From: Pseudoalteromonas sp. A25
GTDB lineage: Bacteria > Pseudomonadota > Gammaproteobacteria > Enterobacterales > Alteromonadaceae
Direction: 5' to 3'
Assembly: GCF_009176705.1 (NCBI RefSeq)
Contig: NZ_AP021846.1
Location: 3,070,001-3,134,000, forward strand
DNA length: 64,000 nucleotides
The first letter of the stretch is position 1. Each line of letters opens with the position of its first letter. Below are positions 46,531 to 57,056 of the stretch, one piece after another. A program made the translations under genes and the position numbers. The notes below the pieces were generated by a model. The model was not told where the DNA came from, made no database searches, and saw only the letters and a list, made by a program, of their open reading frames with translations.

Positions 46531-47621
46531 GATAAAAATCTCCTAAAAATATTAGCGAGATTCCTTTCAAAAACGTTAATAGTATAACTATTCTTATATT
46601 TATTTCTTGCAGACTCCGTGGCTGATAAATAAAACTCTTGATCATTTAGCATATTTTTCATGGCTGTGGCCAAAGAATCAGCTGATAGGTTGTCTAAAAC
46701 GAATCCAATACTATCATCTACAATATCTGGAATAGCTCCCTCTTTTGTAGAAATTATTGGCAAGCCGCAAGACATAGCTTCCAGAATAGCTAAAGGAAAA
46801 CATTCATTCCTATATTTAGTTGGCAAAACAAAGACATGCCCTCGGCTTAAGCAATCATATTTATCCTGACCATAAACTGGACCACACAATTGAACATTGT
46901 TTTCACGTATAGATTTTACATTTTCTTCTATTGTATTGTAGTAAGATGAGTTATTCGAATTACCATAAATTTCAACTTTAAAGTCACTAACTCCTTGCTC
47001 TAGTAATATTTTTGAAGCTTCCACCAACAAGTTAGCACCTTTACTAGGACCGATATTAGACAAATACACAAAAGTGAATTTTTCATTTCTTATCCCCCCT
47101 GGTTTATATAAATCTTCTATTCCATTATTCAATACATATACTTCCTTACTTTTGTCTATTACTGGTTCAATATCTACAATGAGACTTTCTGAAAGGTGAA
47201 TAATATCAGCCGACTTAAATACAGTTCTATAAACTAACTTCTTAAAATAATGGTTTTCTACCTCTTGCGCTATTCCCTTTCCATGCATATGATAAATCAC
47301 TTTAGCACCTGAAGCTTTCATCAGCATAGCCAATATCGCATCCTTGACAAAAGCTATTCCGTAAGGACTAAGCGTTAGATAAACTAAATCGGGTCTGAAC
47401 TTAATTCGCCAAAAGATCGCTAACAAAGCTATTTTAATAAAAGAGAGTACTTTTATAAGGCTAAATTTACCTATTTCTTTTATATCGTCAGAAGGCGCAA
47501 TGTTGATATAAAAAGTGTCGAAATACCTGTTGAGTAAAGCACTATTTTTGATCATAGAGTTCACCATAGAAGCTCCATGAACAGGAGGTGGTAACTGCAT
47601 CAAAAACATTATTTTTTTCAT
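46527..47621 (-). CDS. Glycosyltransferase family 4
   Basis: 364 residues, GT-B fold. N-terminal acceptor domain begins MLQLPPPVHGASMVN-like. The donor domain has FTFVYLSNIGPSKGANLLVE and the signature VFVLPTKYRNECFPLAILEA MSCGLPIIS (with the E-x7-E motif), which fits retaining GT4 enzymes. It adds one sugar to the lipid-linked repeat on the inner face of the membrane. Overlaps both neighbours by 4 nt. Donor sugar unknown. DNA is more AT-rich than the flanking housekeeping genes. Confidence 0.88.
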   Translation of the reverse strand: MKKIMFLMQLPPPVHGASMVNSMIKNSALLNRYFDTFYINIAPSDDIKEIGKFSLIKVLSFIKIALLAIFWRIKFRPDLVYLTLSPYGIAFVKDAILAMLMKASGAKVIYHMHGKGIAQEVENHYFKKLVYRTVFKSADIIHLSESLIVDIEPVIDKSKEVYVLNNGIEDLYKPGGIRNEKFTFVYLSNIGPSKGANLLVEASKILLEQGVSDFKVEIYGNSNNSSYYNTIEENVKSIRENNVQLCGPVYGQDKYDCLSRGHVFVLPTKYRNECFPLAILEAMSCGLPIISTKEGAIPDIVDDSIGFVLDNLSADSLATAMKNMLNDQEFYLSATESARNKYKNSYTINVFERNLANIFRRFLS

Positions 47622-48706
47622 GATTTTTTCCTGACGAACTCTGATGCATTAACAATTCCCTGAGCCGCATTAAAATAGCTATACTTTTTAACCGCGTTTT
47701 TTGCATTCTTTGAAAATTCCGCCCACTTATCAGCATCTGTTAAGAGGTGCAGAGCTGCATCTGCCCATTCATTAACATCGGGTTTTAATACAAACCCGTT
47801 GTGATCATTCACAATGAGTTCGTTTGCTGCGCCTGCTTCTGGTGTCGATATTACAGGTGTTCCAGAAGCACAGGCTTCATTCGCAACAACCCCCCAGGCT
47901 TCTTTCCTAGTCGGGAAAAAAAACACTTTAGACGAAGAGTAATGAGTGGGCAGTTCTTCTTGACTAACAAATCCAGGGTAATCATACTTAATTGCCATCG
48001 AATCCAAACGATTTAATATGTGTTCTTTTAAGGGTCCTGAACCTAATACCTTCACGCTCACATCAGATCTTATTTCTTTAATTCGTCGTACAACATCTAG
48101 TGAAAAGTCGAACATTTTACTTTCGATCATTTGGCCACATAAAATGATGTCATATTCTCTGTTATCAAAGCTTTTATCATATTGAAATAGTAAAGAGTTA
48201 TTCGCACATAAATGGCTTTGAAAAAGCTGTTCTTCTTTCGCACCGTAAGTACGAAACAAATCTTGAGTTTTCTTACTTGCCCCTACAAATGCTTGGCTTA
48301 CTCCATAAAATATTTTTCGAATACCTTTATGGAAAAAACTCAATTTACTTTCCGAGTGTAAATTGGCATCAGAAAATGACACAACTTTCTTATCATTAAA
48401 TAACGCCCATAAATACGCAGCAATCATGGGCATTGAAAACCCACCGATAACGATCACCTCTGGTTTTATTTCATTTAGAATATTTCTGATATTTGAATCT
48501 AAATATATATTCCTCCCTCTAAATTTAATTATACGACTTTTTAAAAACCGTTTATTATAATTTCCGAGAGAAAAATTCCACTTCCTATTTGATTCGATTT
48601 TTGCACAATAAAGCACACAATAATCACCGCTAAGCTTCTCGCTAGCAATCTCATGTACTTTCTCACGATAAGGTGCGGGAATATTAGTAATGAATACCGT
48701 CGTCAC
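47618..48706 (-). CDS. Glycosyltransferase family 4
   Basis: 362 residues, GT-B fold. Opens VFITNIPAPYREKVHEIASE; the C-terminal half has IILCGQMIESKMFDFSLDVV, VKVLGSGPLKEHI and FFFPTRKEAWGVVANEACAS GTPVIS, with the E-x7-E pair of GT4 enzymes. One of three consecutive GT4 genes. Four-base overlaps on both sides show tight translational coupling. Donor and acceptor cannot be read from sequence. Confidence 0.88.
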   Translation of the reverse strand: MTTVFITNIPAPYREKVHEIASEKLSGDYCVLYCAKIESNRKWNFSLGNYNKRFLKSRIIKFRGRNIYLDSNIRNILNEIKPEVIVIGGFSMPMIAAYLWALFNDKKVVSFSDANLHSESKLSFFHKGIRKIFYGVSQAFVGASKKTQDLFRTYGAKEEQLFQSHLCANNSLLFQYDKSFDNREYDIILCGQMIESKMFDFSLDVVRRIKEIRSDVSVKVLGSGPLKEHILNRLDSMAIKYDYPGFVSQEELPTHYSSSKVFFFPTRKEAWGVVANEACASGTPVISTPEAGAANELIVNDHNGFVLKPDVNEWADAALHLLTDADKWAEFSKNAKNAVKKYSYFNAAQGIVNASEFVRKKS

Positions 48707-49890
48707 TTACTTTTCCTCGATAGTTCTCTGTAAACATTTAAAACAGATTGGGGGTACGCATTTCTGTTAGTTTCTGAAAAAAAACTGCGAAGCCCAGATT
48801 CAAAATCAACATAATCAAATGTAGTTTTTAGTTTTATAATGCACTCTCTAATAGAGGCTGCATCCTTTACCTTAGTCACCATACCAAGATTAAAGTTCTG
48901 AACGTCATCTGCATTACCACAATTTGCTGTGACAATGACTGGCATTCCCTTACTTAAAGCTTCAACGACTGCCAAAGAATAATTATCCGCCAATGAAGGC
49001 AAACAAAATGCATCATATTCTGAAAGCTTATTTAACACCTCGGTATGTCGCATCGCGCCATGCCATTTAACGTTATCAGTCCGTGCAAGCAATTTATTAA
49101 ATACTGTTTCTTGCCCTTCACGGATAGGCCCGATTAAATGGAGGTCAACGTTCAGACCTTTAACCGCATCTAAAAGATAATGAACGCCTTTTTCTAAACA
49201 TACCTGTCCTACATATACTATATTGTTGACACTTGCACTTCTACGTTTTGATATTTCTCTAAATGCATTATCATCTAATAAATAGCCGGCAGGTCCATAC
49301 TTACAAACATAGTATTTTTTTTCAGGATATTTAATTGCATAGCTCCGTCTGGTAAATTCAGAAGCAACAATAAAGTTATCCTCAAAAGAAAATGCCATAT
49401 TTTGATCAATCATCATATTTATTGGACGATTGAAACTCAGCCCATAGCGTTCATATTCTGTGGCGTATAGTTCATTTACATAACTTGGTTCAGCCTCATA
49501 AAACTCAGCAACAGTAGCTAAATCCTTTTCTTTTTTTATTCTTTTGATCATATCAGCACAGTAAAATGGCCAATAATGCAGTACTTCACAACTTTGTATC
49601 GTTCGCTTTGGAGCTAAGAGCTCAAACATAAAGCTCTCATTTTCTCGTACATTGGCCCCAACTTTTCTTAACACTTTATTTGCTAATCTTGTTACAATTG
49701 TATAGAAGTCTAAGGTAAAAGAAGTTTCAGGTGCTACTTTAAGTTTCGGAAACAATCGGTTCAGCAATGAGCCTTGCCTTAGCGCATAAAAGGTAAAAAG
49801 GTTTAACTCTTCATTTTTATCTAGTAACTCCATTATATCACTATACATTTTGAGAGAGTGGTCAGGACGCGCAACAATATTTACCTTCAA
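48703..49890 (-). CDS. Glycosyltransferase family 4
   Basis: 395 residues, GT-B fold. Starts MKVNIVARPDHSLKMYSDIM; the donor domain contains NIVYVGQVCLEKGVHYLLDA, VDLHLIGPIREGQ, VKWHGAMRHTEVLNKLSEYD and FCLPSLADNYSLAVVEALSK, the last with the GT4 E/S-A-E arrangement, then GMPVIVTANCG. It immediately follows wzx in the transcript, with a 4-nt overlap. Donor unknown. Confidence 0.88.
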   Translation of the reverse strand: MKVNIVARPDHSLKMYSDIMELLDKNEELNLFTFYALRQGSLLNRLFPKLKVAPETSFTLDFYTIVTRLANKVLRKVGANVRENESFMFELLAPKRTIQSCEVLHYWPFYCADMIKRIKKEKDLATVAEFYEAEPSYVNELYATEYERYGLSFNRPINMMIDQNMAFSFEDNFIVASEFTRRSYAIKYPEKKYYVCKYGPAGYLLDDNAFREISKRRSASVNNIVYVGQVCLEKGVHYLLDAVKGLNVDLHLIGPIREGQETVFNKLLARTDNVKWHGAMRHTEVLNKLSEYDAFCLPSLADNYSLAVVEALSKGMPVIVTANCGNADDVQNFNLGMVTKVKDAASIRECIIKLKTTFDYVDFESGLRSFFSETNRNAYPQSVLNVYRELSRKSK

Positions 49891-51182
49891 AGAATCACCC
49901 TATTTATATATTTAGAAAAATCCAAAACGAGTTCAGAACATGATTCATAATAACCCAACTCATCAAGAAATAAAGATAGCAACAATGGAAGAATAATCAA
50001 AATAACCACTTTCCCCCTATCAGCGAATCGCTTATATTTAGAAAAAATTACAATAAGTGAAGCTTTTGCCACACTAAAGAACAAAAAAACAGCGGAAGAA
50101 ATAACCCCAAAATAATTAGCAATGTAAAAAGAAGTAAAACAAAAAATTATAACAAACAAAAATCTTAAGTTAATCGACATACTTGCATCGTCTTTTATAG
50201 CTAAATAGAAGTAATAGTTTACAAAGGACTGAAAGACCAAAACAAAGAAGTAGCAAGAGTATTCACCAACCTTTCCCTGATAACCTTCACCAAACAGAGA
50301 AAAAATAATAACTGGTGCAGTTATAACGAGGACAGATGAAAATATAGATGACAAAACAATAATACCAATTAGGTTACCTTCTACAACTTCCTTTGCGTTT
50401 GAGTTAAGAAAAAAGATGAGAAACGGGAGAAGAATAAGGCAGACCCGATGACCAACTGCTAAGTTTTCGTGATAATTATAGTCGAAAAAAATCGAAATTG
50501 GCACTTCCACTGTAACTATGAACAGGACGGTAATTTTAAGAATAAATATCGGAATTTGGTTAATAAGCTCATGTTTAAAGGCGAAAACTTTTATATCTAT
50601 TTTTTTCAACCTCTTAAATAAAGAAAAAACAACACCTTTACCTTGAAAAAAAACCGAAAATAAAACCAATACAAATAGAATAGACGATGAAATTAAGTTT
50701 AAATAAAAAACACTATAAACTTCAAAAGATCCAAAATACTGATATATAAGCAGTATAAAAAGCAGAGAAAACTGCGAAACAAACCTGAAAAGTACTATAT
50801 TATTAGACTTGCCATTTGCATACAACCAAAAATCAAACGTAAATGCTGAAAAAAGTAGTATTATACATAATGGAACTATTGAAAAGTCAGACACATCAAG
50901 CGAGGAAAAAAATAAGAAAAAAGATGCTATGACAGATGTAAATAAAACAATTATTGTTCTAACGGCAAAAACTTCACTTGAGAAATATGAATTATTCTTT
51001 TGACACTCTATGAGGTTTTTCGATTGATAGGAGAATGAAGCAAATTCAATGCAATAGCCAAAAATAATTAAGATGGATAAGTAAGTAGAAAAGTTTTCTT
51101 CACCTAAAAGACGTGCAATTATTGCCAGTACAAAAAATCCAGATACTTTGTTAAATGCCTCGACGGCAGTAAAAAGATACAT
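49887..51182 (-). CDS. wzx: Wzx-type oligosaccharide flippase
   Basis: 431 residues, about twelve hydrophobic helices with few conserved residues, opening MYLFTAVEAFNKVSGFFVLA and IIARLLGEENFSTYLSILII as usual for the polysaccharide_synt (MATE-like) flippases. It would flip the undecaprenyl-linked repeat unit to the periplasm. Strikingly AT-rich, with long A/T runs, as is common for wzx and wzy acquired by transfer. Neighbours: GT2 upstream (12 bp), GT4 downstream (4-nt overlap). Confidence 0.85.
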   Translation of the reverse strand: MYLFTAVEAFNKVSGFFVLAIIARLLGEENFSTYLSILIIFGYCIEFASFSYQSKNLIECQKNNSYFSSEVFAVRTIIVLFTSVIASFFLFFSSLDVSDFSIVPLCIILLFSAFTFDFWLYANGKSNNIVLFRFVSQFSLLFILLIYQYFGSFEVYSVFYLNLISSSILFVLVLFSVFFQGKGVVFSLFKRLKKIDIKVFAFKHELINQIPIFILKITVLFIVTVEVPISIFFDYNYHENLAVGHRVCLILLPFLIFFLNSNAKEVVEGNLIGIIVLSSIFSSVLVITAPVIIFSLFGEGYQGKVGEYSCYFFVLVFQSFVNYYFYLAIKDDASMSINLRFLFVIIFCFTSFYIANYFGVISSAVFLFFSVAKASLIVIFSKYKRFADRGKVVILIILPLLLSLFLDELGYYESCSELVLDFSKYINRVIL

Positions 51183-51194
51183 TACTAAAATAAC

Positions 51195-52073
51195 TCACTT
51201 AAGAATTTTAAAAATACACTTAAGGACAAGTACAAAAAAAATTAAAACTCGTAAGAAATAATACCTATCAAACTTAACTCTTGGTAACAATACTAAACAT
51301 GAAAGAATATACTTCCAGCTATAATTTCTACTACATATATTTGATATTTCATAAGATATGTCTCGCCCACTTCTATAAAGTGCACTTTGAATAAGTCGCG
51401 CAGACATGTTTATCTTCTCTTCATTCATAATATGAGAAAGACTAGTAGAGGTGCTTCTATATTTAATAAGCTTGTCTGGTAGGTTTGCAAATCTATGTCC
51501 CTTTAAATATAGCTCTAGCCAAAGCTGTAGGTCCTCTGCGGAATCATAGTTTTTTTCATAAACTAAGTCTTGTTTTACCATTTCAAAATTAAACATAGCT
51601 GAAGGATTAACAATTTGACTCCCGGTAATCATTGACGCCTTAATATACTCGCCCTTTGTTTTAACTTTATTTACACCCAATATATTATCATCTTTATCGA
51701 TAACATAAACTGAAGAGCCAACAACTGAAATAGATGGGTTATTCTTCAGAAACTCGACCTGTTTTTCTATTCTCTGCGGCATACAAATATCATCCGCATC
51801 TAAAAGAGCCAAGTATTTACCTTTACAGTTTTTAACTCCCTGATTTCTTGTATAGCATATACCTTTATTCTCTCTACTGATAAACCTAATCCTGCTATCC
51901 ACTTCACTATATTTAGAAATTATTTCAGAAGATGAATCAGTAGAACCATCATTTATTATTAATATATCTAGATTTTCATATGTTTGATTCAACACAGATT
52001 CAATAGCTTTTTCGAGATAGCGCTCTGCATTAAAAACAGGTATAAAAACTGTTACCAAATCCTTAAAACCCAC
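51195..52073 (-). CDS. Glycosyltransferase family 2
   Basis: 292 residues, GT-A fold: VTVFIPVFNAERYLEKAIES, ILIINDGSTDSSSEII, NQGVKNCKGKYLALLDADDI (DxD-type metal site), then SAEDLQLWLELYLKGHRFAN as the catalytic-base region. A hydrophobic C-terminal helix (~268-289) may tether it to the membrane. AT-rich. About 118 bp, also AT-rich, separate it from wzy, the largest gap in the operon apart from 54 bp after galU. Confidence 0.9.
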   Translation of the reverse strand: MGFKDLVTVFIPVFNAERYLEKAIESVLNQTYENLDILIINDGSTDSSSEIISKYSEVDSRIRFISRENKGICYTRNQGVKNCKGKYLALLDADDICMPQRIEKQVEFLKNNPSISVVGSSVYVIDKDDNILGVNKVKTKGEYIKASMITGSQIVNPSAMFNFEMVKQDLVYEKNYDSAEDLQLWLELYLKGHRFANLPDKLIKYRSTSTSLSHIMNEEKINMSARLIQSALYRSGRDISYEISNICSRNYSWKYILSCLVLLPRVKFDRYYFLRVLIFFVLVLKCIFKILK

Positions 52074-52191
52074 ACTCTACCCCCTTTTTCTAACCTAATA
52101 AAATTTTAAAAAACAATAACTTATAGAGTAAAACTGTAAAACCCCAGCAAAAAACATCAATTATTACATTTTCACTTAATTAAAGGAACTT

Positions 52192-53247
52192 TTACTTAAA
52201 GTCTTTCAAAAAACCAGCTAGAAAAAATAAGAACACAAAACTAAAAAAGTAACTAAATGCATTATCAAAAATTAATGGTACAAACATGGCAAATATATAT
52301 GGTTTCCCTTGCGATTTCATCATTAAAGTTATCTTTTTAAGACATAAAAAAAGCATGATAATACCGATGAGGCCAAAGTCATAAAAAATACGCAAGATTT
52401 CATTATGAGGTGCTGCCATAGTTTCTCCAACGCTATGGTTGAGAAGGATACCTGTTGCTGCATAATCCCCCATACCAAAAAGCAATCTGGCCCAGTCAAA
52501 CTCATTCCATATCATCACCCATTGCAGCCACCGTCCACTCATATGAAGATCAAAAATTCTAGAATCGGGTACTATTAAATATACGATTATCAGCACACAA
52601 CTTATACCAACTCCGATTTTAACGGCATCCACCAATCTTACTCCACGAGAAACAGCAACAAAAACTATAGCCGAAAGAATTGGTCCTCGTATAGACAATA
52701 CAAAAAGAAAAAGAGCAAACAAAGTTGCGCCTATTTTTTTAAGCCTAGATTTTGATGTGTAACAAATAATAAAACCAGCCAACACTACAAATGCGGATAA
52801 AATACCTCCTGCACCTGTTGTATATGTATATTTACCTGCTCCAACACTTTTCAAAGTCAAAATTGAAAAAACGCCTATCATTATCGCTATTATTAAACGA
52901 TGAAGTTCAGACTCCCTCAAACGCAAGGATTTCATGAAATCGAGTGACAATATTAATGAAAGTATAGACAACAGGCCAACATTTAGTTTGATTCCATACA
53001 TGAAAAACTGAATCAAAAACAAACTAATAAAAAGTATATAAAATATTTTATTTTCAAATGCGAGATAAGTTGCACGTATACCAAATCCGTCTCTAACAAA
53101 CTTAATTAGGATAAATCCAATTAGTACAATAGATAAGTATTTATTAAAGCTAAACCCAGAAAAAAAAGTTAATACACATATTGTCGAATAAAGTGTAAAA
53201 AGAAGTATATCATCAAACCCGAAACTAATTCTCCTATTTAATCTCAC
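52192..53247 (-). CDS. wzy: Probable polysaccharide polymerase (Wzy-like)
   Basis: 351 residues with about ten membrane helices and a larger periplasmic loop near residues 225-275 (VPDSRIFDLHMSGRWLQWVM, FGMGDYAATGILLNH, AAPHNEILRIFYDFGLIGII). The PHNEILRIFYDFG segment is the Wzy_C/O-antigen polymerase type motif. It would polymerise repeat units in the periplasm. It ends the AT-rich block and follows wecC by 1 bp. Assignment to polymerase rather than ligase relies on place within the wzx/GT cluster. Confidence 0.8.
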   Translation of the reverse strand: MRLNRRISFGFDDILLFTLYSTICVLTFFSGFSFNKYLSIVLIGFILIKFVRDGFGIRATYLAFENKIFYILFISLFLIQFFMYGIKLNVGLLSILSLILSLDFMKSLRLRESELHRLIIAIMIGVFSILTLKSVGAGKYTYTTGAGGILSAFVVLAGFIICYTSKSRLKKIGATLFALFLFVLSIRGPILSAIVFVAVSRGVRLVDAVKIGVGISCVLIIVYLIVPDSRIFDLHMSGRWLQWVMIWNEFDWARLLFGMGDYAATGILLNHSVGETMAAPHNEILRIFYDFGLIGIIMLFLCLKKITLMMKSQGKPYIFAMFVPLIFDNAFSYFFSFVFLFFLAGFLKDFK

Positions 53248-53248
53248 T

Positions 53249-54487
53249 TTAGATTATCCCACGGCTATCAATAACAACTTTCTTTGCAAACTCTATTTTA
53301 TCGGCATTTTTAAACTGTATATGATCAACCAAGACAACTACTATATTAGCCTTATCAAGCGCATCACCAAATGATGTTAGCTTAATATCTAGCCTTTCTG
53401 GTAAAGATTCAATATTTGGCTCGACTGCAAGTATTTCGCCTATATTCTGTTTAACCAGCTCTTCAACAATTTGTAAAGCAGGGCTTTCTCGCAAATCATC
53501 AATATCAGCTTTAAATGCTAACCCTAAACAAGCAATTACTGGGCGCTTAAATTCATCAGCAGCTTTAATGATTTGCTCAATTACATAATATGGCTTAGCA
53601 TCGTTAGTTAAACGAGCTTGTTTAATTATCTTTGCTTCATCAGGGCAACTATCTACGATAAACCAAGGATCGACGGCTATACAATGACCTCCTACACCTG
53701 GACCAGGATTTAGAATGTTTACGCGAGGGTGGCGGTTTGCAAGCTTAATCAGCTCCCAAACGTTAATTTTCAATTTGTCACAAATCACACTGAGTTCATT
53801 GGCAAATGCAATATTCACATCACGGAATGAATTTTCCGTGAGTTTAGCCATTTCAGCTGTACGAGAATTAGTTACAATACACTCGCCACGAACAAAAGTT
53901 TCGTAAAGCTTTACCGCCTTTTCACTACAGGCAGAGCTCATACCGCCAATCACGCGGTCATTGCTCACAAGTTCCTGAAGTACATAACCAGGTAATACAC
54001 GCTCAGGGCAATGCGCAATTTTAATATCAGCATTATCACCAGCGTCTTGTGGAAAAGTCAGATCCGTTCTAGCTTCTTTTAGCCACACAGCCATTTGCTC
54101 CGTCGCGCCTACCGGCGACGTAGATTCAAGAATGACCAAATTACCTTTTTCAAGTACAGGCGCTATTGCTTTTGCTGCAGCTTCAATATAAGAAAGATCC
54201 GCTTTATGTTCCCCACTTTCACTGTGCTTAAATGGCGTCGGCACGGCGACCATAAACGCATCAGCTTTCTCTGGAGTGGTTGTCGCACGTAGGTTACCTG
54301 TTGCAACCACACCACGAACTACAATATCTAGATCTGGCTCAACAATATGAATATCGCCTGCATTGATTGTATCAACCGCCTTCTGATTGACATCCACACC
54401 AATAACTTGCATACCACGAGAAGCAATTACTGCTGCGGTTGGCAAACCAATGTACCCAAGACCTATAACTGATACTGTATTAAACAC
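53249..54487 (-). CDS. wecC: UDP-N-acetyl-D-mannosamine dehydrogenase
   Basis: Oxidises UDP-ManNAc to UDP-ManNAcA in two NAD-dependent steps. 412 residues: VSVIGLGYIGLPTAAVIASR (NAD-binding), VILESTSPVGAT, AEMAKLTENSFRDVNIAFAN (catalytic Lys), NPGPGVGGHCIAVDPWF (catalytic Cys, H in GGHC), and GLAFKADIDDLRESPALQIV. GTG start after AAGGACTAAAA. Paired with wecB, 16 bp downstream of it. Confidence 0.93.
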   Translation of the reverse strand: MFNTVSVIGLGYIGLPTAAVIASRGMQVIGVDVNQKAVDTINAGDIHIVEPDLDIVVRGVVATGNLRATTTPEKADAFMVAVPTPFKHSESGEHKADLSYIEAAAKAIAPVLEKGNLVILESTSPVGATEQMAVWLKEARTDLTFPQDAGDNADIKIAHCPERVLPGYVLQELVSNDRVIGGMSSACSEKAVKLYETFVRGECIVTNSRTAEMAKLTENSFRDVNIAFANELSVICDKLKINVWELIKLANRHPRVNILNPGPGVGGHCIAVDPWFIVDSCPDEAKIIKQARLTNDAKPYYVIEQIIKAADEFKRPVIACLGLAFKADIDDLRESPALQIVEELVKQNIGEILAVEPNIESLPERLDIKLTSFGDALDKANIVVVLVDHIQFKNADKIEFAKKVVIDSRGII

Positions 54488-54503
54488 TTTTAGTCCTTAT
54501 TTT

Positions 54504-55625
54504 TTAATTAGTTGCGAGTATATGTGCAATGCGCTGACAGGCTTTGCCATCCCCATAGGGGTTATGTCCTTCACTCATATTCAAATACTTTTCAGTATTT
54601 GTGAGTAACTCATTGAGACTTTCAACAATAAGATGTGTGTCTGTGCCAACCAATTTGACCGTTCCCGCTGAAACAGCTTCAGGCCTCTCTGTAGTGTCTC
54701 GCATCACAAGTACTGGTTTACCCAGAGAAGGAGCTTCTTCTTGTATTCCACCAGAGTCAGTTAAAATGATATGTGCTTTATCCATCAAATATACAAATGG
54801 TAGATACTGCTGAGGTTCAATCAAAAAGATATTATCAATACCTTTCAAAAGCCTATTTACAGGTTCTTGAACATTTGGATTAAGGTGGACCGGGTATACA
54901 ACTTGGCAGTTTGGGTGCTTGAGCGCAACTTGTCTGAGCGCTTCACATATACGCTCAAATCCGCCACCAAAGCTTTCTCGACGATGTCCCGTCACAAGAA
55001 TAAGTTTCTTGTCATCACTGAGCATTGGAAATGACTCAGATAATGAAGCTTGCAGCTGCGTATCTTCGTTAATTTTATTGCGGATCAGTAACAAGGCATC
55101 AATAACCGTATTGCCCGTTACATAAATATCTTCATCCGGGTAGCTTTCTAGCAATAAATTTTGCTTAGAAGAATGCGTAGGAGCGAAATGAAATTTGGTC
55201 AGGACGCCTGTTAGCTGCCGATTACCTTCTTCCGGCCATGGGCTGTAAAGATCACCTGTGCGCAAACCCGCTTCAACGTGCCCAATAGCAATCTGCTGGT
55301 AATACGCCGCCAAAGATGCTGCAAAAGTAGTTGCGGTATCTCCATGTACCAACACTACATCGGGCTTTAGCTCTTTTAAAATGGGCTCAAGGCCTAAAAT
55401 AATTTTAGAAGTGACTGTAGATAAAGTCTGTCCAGGTTCCATAATGTTCAGATCATAATCAGGAGAGATATCAAATAGCTCTAATACTTGATCTAACATT
55501 TCCCTGTGCTGACCAGTAACACACACTTTTGTTTCAAACCTTGCATCAGCTAGAAGCTCTTTCACCAGAGGTGCCATTTTTATAGCCTCAGGTCGAGTTC
55601 CGAATGTGATAAGTATCTTTTTCAA
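54504..55625 (-). CDS. wecB: UDP-N-acetylglucosamine 2-epimerase (non-hydrolysing)
   Basis: Interconverts UDP-GlcNAc and UDP-ManNAc. 373 residues: [94 protein letters not shown], and [20 protein letters not shown]. All are canonical WecB segments, and length agrees with E. coli (376). With wecC it supplies UDP-ManNAcA for the WecG-like transferase. Confidence 0.95.
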   Translation of the reverse strand: MKKILITFGTRPEAIKMAPLVKELLADARFETKVCVTGQHREMLDQVLELFDISPDYDLNIMEPGQTLSTVTSKIILGLEPILKELKPDVVLVHGDTATTFAASLAAYYQQIAIGHVEAGLRTGDLYSPWPEEGNRQLTGVLTKFHFAPTHSSKQNLLLESYPDEDIYVTGNTVIDALLLIRNKINEDTQLQASLSESFPMLSDDKKLILVTGHRRESFGGGFERICEALRQVALKHPNCQVVYPVHLNPNVQEPVNRLLKGIDNIFLIEPQQYLPFVYLMDKAHIILTDSGGIQEEAPSLGKPVLVMRDTTERPEAVSAGTVKLVGTDTHLIVESLNELLTNTEKYLNMSEGHNPYGDGKACQRIAHILATN

Positions 55626-55679
55626 CTGAAATAATCCTTGAATTAAGTTGCGCGTTTACGCACAGTACATAACTAAGCC

Positions 55680-56660
55680 CTAGGCACTGTGCCTATTTTC
55701 GTTCGAGCTAAGATCAAAATTTACATTTTCTGTCAAATGCGCTTTAAAATCGTCACCCAAATTAGGACAACGCAAGCCATACTCTAAATTAGCAACCATA
55801 TACCCTAACTTACTGCCGCAATCATGAGATTTACCTACTATTTCATAGGCTTCTATTGGCTCCATAAGCAGCAATTGGTGTAGTGCATCGGTAAGCTGTA
55901 CTTCATCGCCTGCACCAGGTGGGGTGTAATCTAAAATATCCCAAGTGTTATGAGACAGTACATAACGACCTGTGATTGATAAGTTGCTTGGTGCGGTGTC
56001 AACGTCTGGCTTTTCAACCATATCTTTTATCGGAGCTGTGTTACCTGCTGCTGGTTGTTGGCCGTTTAAGTCCACAATACCGTATTGGTTTACGCGTTCT
56101 TGCGGCACGGGCTCGACCATGATTTGGCTTACGCTGGTGTCATTAAAGCGTTTGATCATAGCTGCTAGGTTGTCTTGCTTTAAATCACTGTGGTATTGGT
56201 CGACTATCACATCCGGTAGCATCACCACAAATGGGGCTTCACCTACAACAGAGCGAGCACATAAAATAGCATCGCCGAGCCCTTTGGCGACTGGCTGGCG
56301 TACAGAGATCACGGTCACGTTTTTTGGCACTATGGCGCGTACTTCTTCAAGCAATTGGCGTTTTACACGCTTTTCAAGCGTGGCTTCTAGCTCAAAGCTG
56401 GTGTCAAAGTGGTTTTCAATGCTGTTTTTTGACGAATGAGTAACGAGTACAATTTCGGTAATACCTGCGGCGACTGCTTCAGCCACTACATACTGAATGA
56501 GCGGCTTATCAACCAAAGGCAACATTTCTTTTGGAATGGCCTTAGTTGCGGGTAACATACGTGTGCCAAGCCCTGCGACAGGGATCACGGCTTTAGTTAC
56601 TTTAGGCATGTTTGAAGATTGCTGCGTGCTCGCAACATTATTTTGGGCAACACTACTCAC
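55680..56660 (-). CDS. galU: UTP-glucose-1-phosphate uridylyltransferase
   Basis: Makes UDP-glucose. 326 residues: [95 protein letters not shown] and [19 protein letters not shown]. The GTG at 56660 has GGGACGTAAC upstream; an ATG at 56609 is an alternative that removes a low-complexity 17-residue lead. First gene of the polysaccharide operon, divergent from lapG-like gene. UDP-glucose may also feed the WcaJ-like enzyme. Confidence 0.94.
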   Translation of the reverse strand: MSSVAQNNVASTQQSSNMPKVTKAVIPVAGLGTRMLPATKAIPKEMLPLVDKPLIQYVVAEAVAAGITEIVLVTHSSKNSIENHFDTSFELEATLEKRVKRQLLEEVRAIVPKNVTVISVRQPVAKGLGDAILCARSVVGEAPFVVMLPDVIVDQYHSDLKQDNLAAMIKRFNDTSVSQIMVEPVPQERVNQYGIVDLNGQQPAAGNTAPIKDMVEKPDVDTAPSNLSITGRYVLSHNTWDILDYTPPGAGDEVQLTDALHQLLLMEPIEAYEIVGKSHDCGSKLGYMVANLEYGLRCPNLGDDFKAHLTENVNFDLSSNENRHSA

Positions 56661-57056
56661 GTTACGTCCCTTTAAAAAACTACTCCCCTGTTATGTAAGT
56701 GAATGACTTACATAAACAACCACTGCTTGACGAACAAATTAATTAATTTCGTTAAACTGTTTGTTCACCAAAGCGACACAATTGTACCTATAAACATTCC
56801 GACAAGGCAACCCTTACCAGCAAAAATTCTGAGTGAATTTTTTGCGATAAATAAAACCTTGTCCCCTTATTAGATGCATGTTTAAATTATGTCTATACTT
56901 TAAAAAGCACGTATTAACCTAATAAGTAACAAGTTAGAAATAAATGGTAAGTACATTCCAAAATTGTGGATAAAAAGAGAATAAAGTGACATTTTTTGCT
57001 TGCCTACACAACATTTGCTAGGCTTTGTGTACTCTACTCTCTTTAATGTTACAAAA
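56661..57056. promoter_or_regulatory. Divergent regulatory region between galU and lapG-like gene
   Basis: Nearly 400 AT-rich bases with no credible ORF. They hold the perfect inverted repeat described at 56691-56715 and a second dyad, GAACAAA (56732-56738) with TTTGTTC (56760-56766). Both lie on the galU side. The rest shows nothing I can assign. Confidence 0.45.
56691..56715. promoter_or_regulatory. Perfect 10-bp inverted repeat upstream of galU
   Basis: TTATGTAAGT and ACTTACATAA around a 5-nt centre, ending 31 bp before the galU start. It contains TGTAAG and CTTACA seven nt apart, close to the GacA/UvrY consensus, which has a 6-nt gap. May be an operator or a leader hairpin. Confidence 0.5.
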
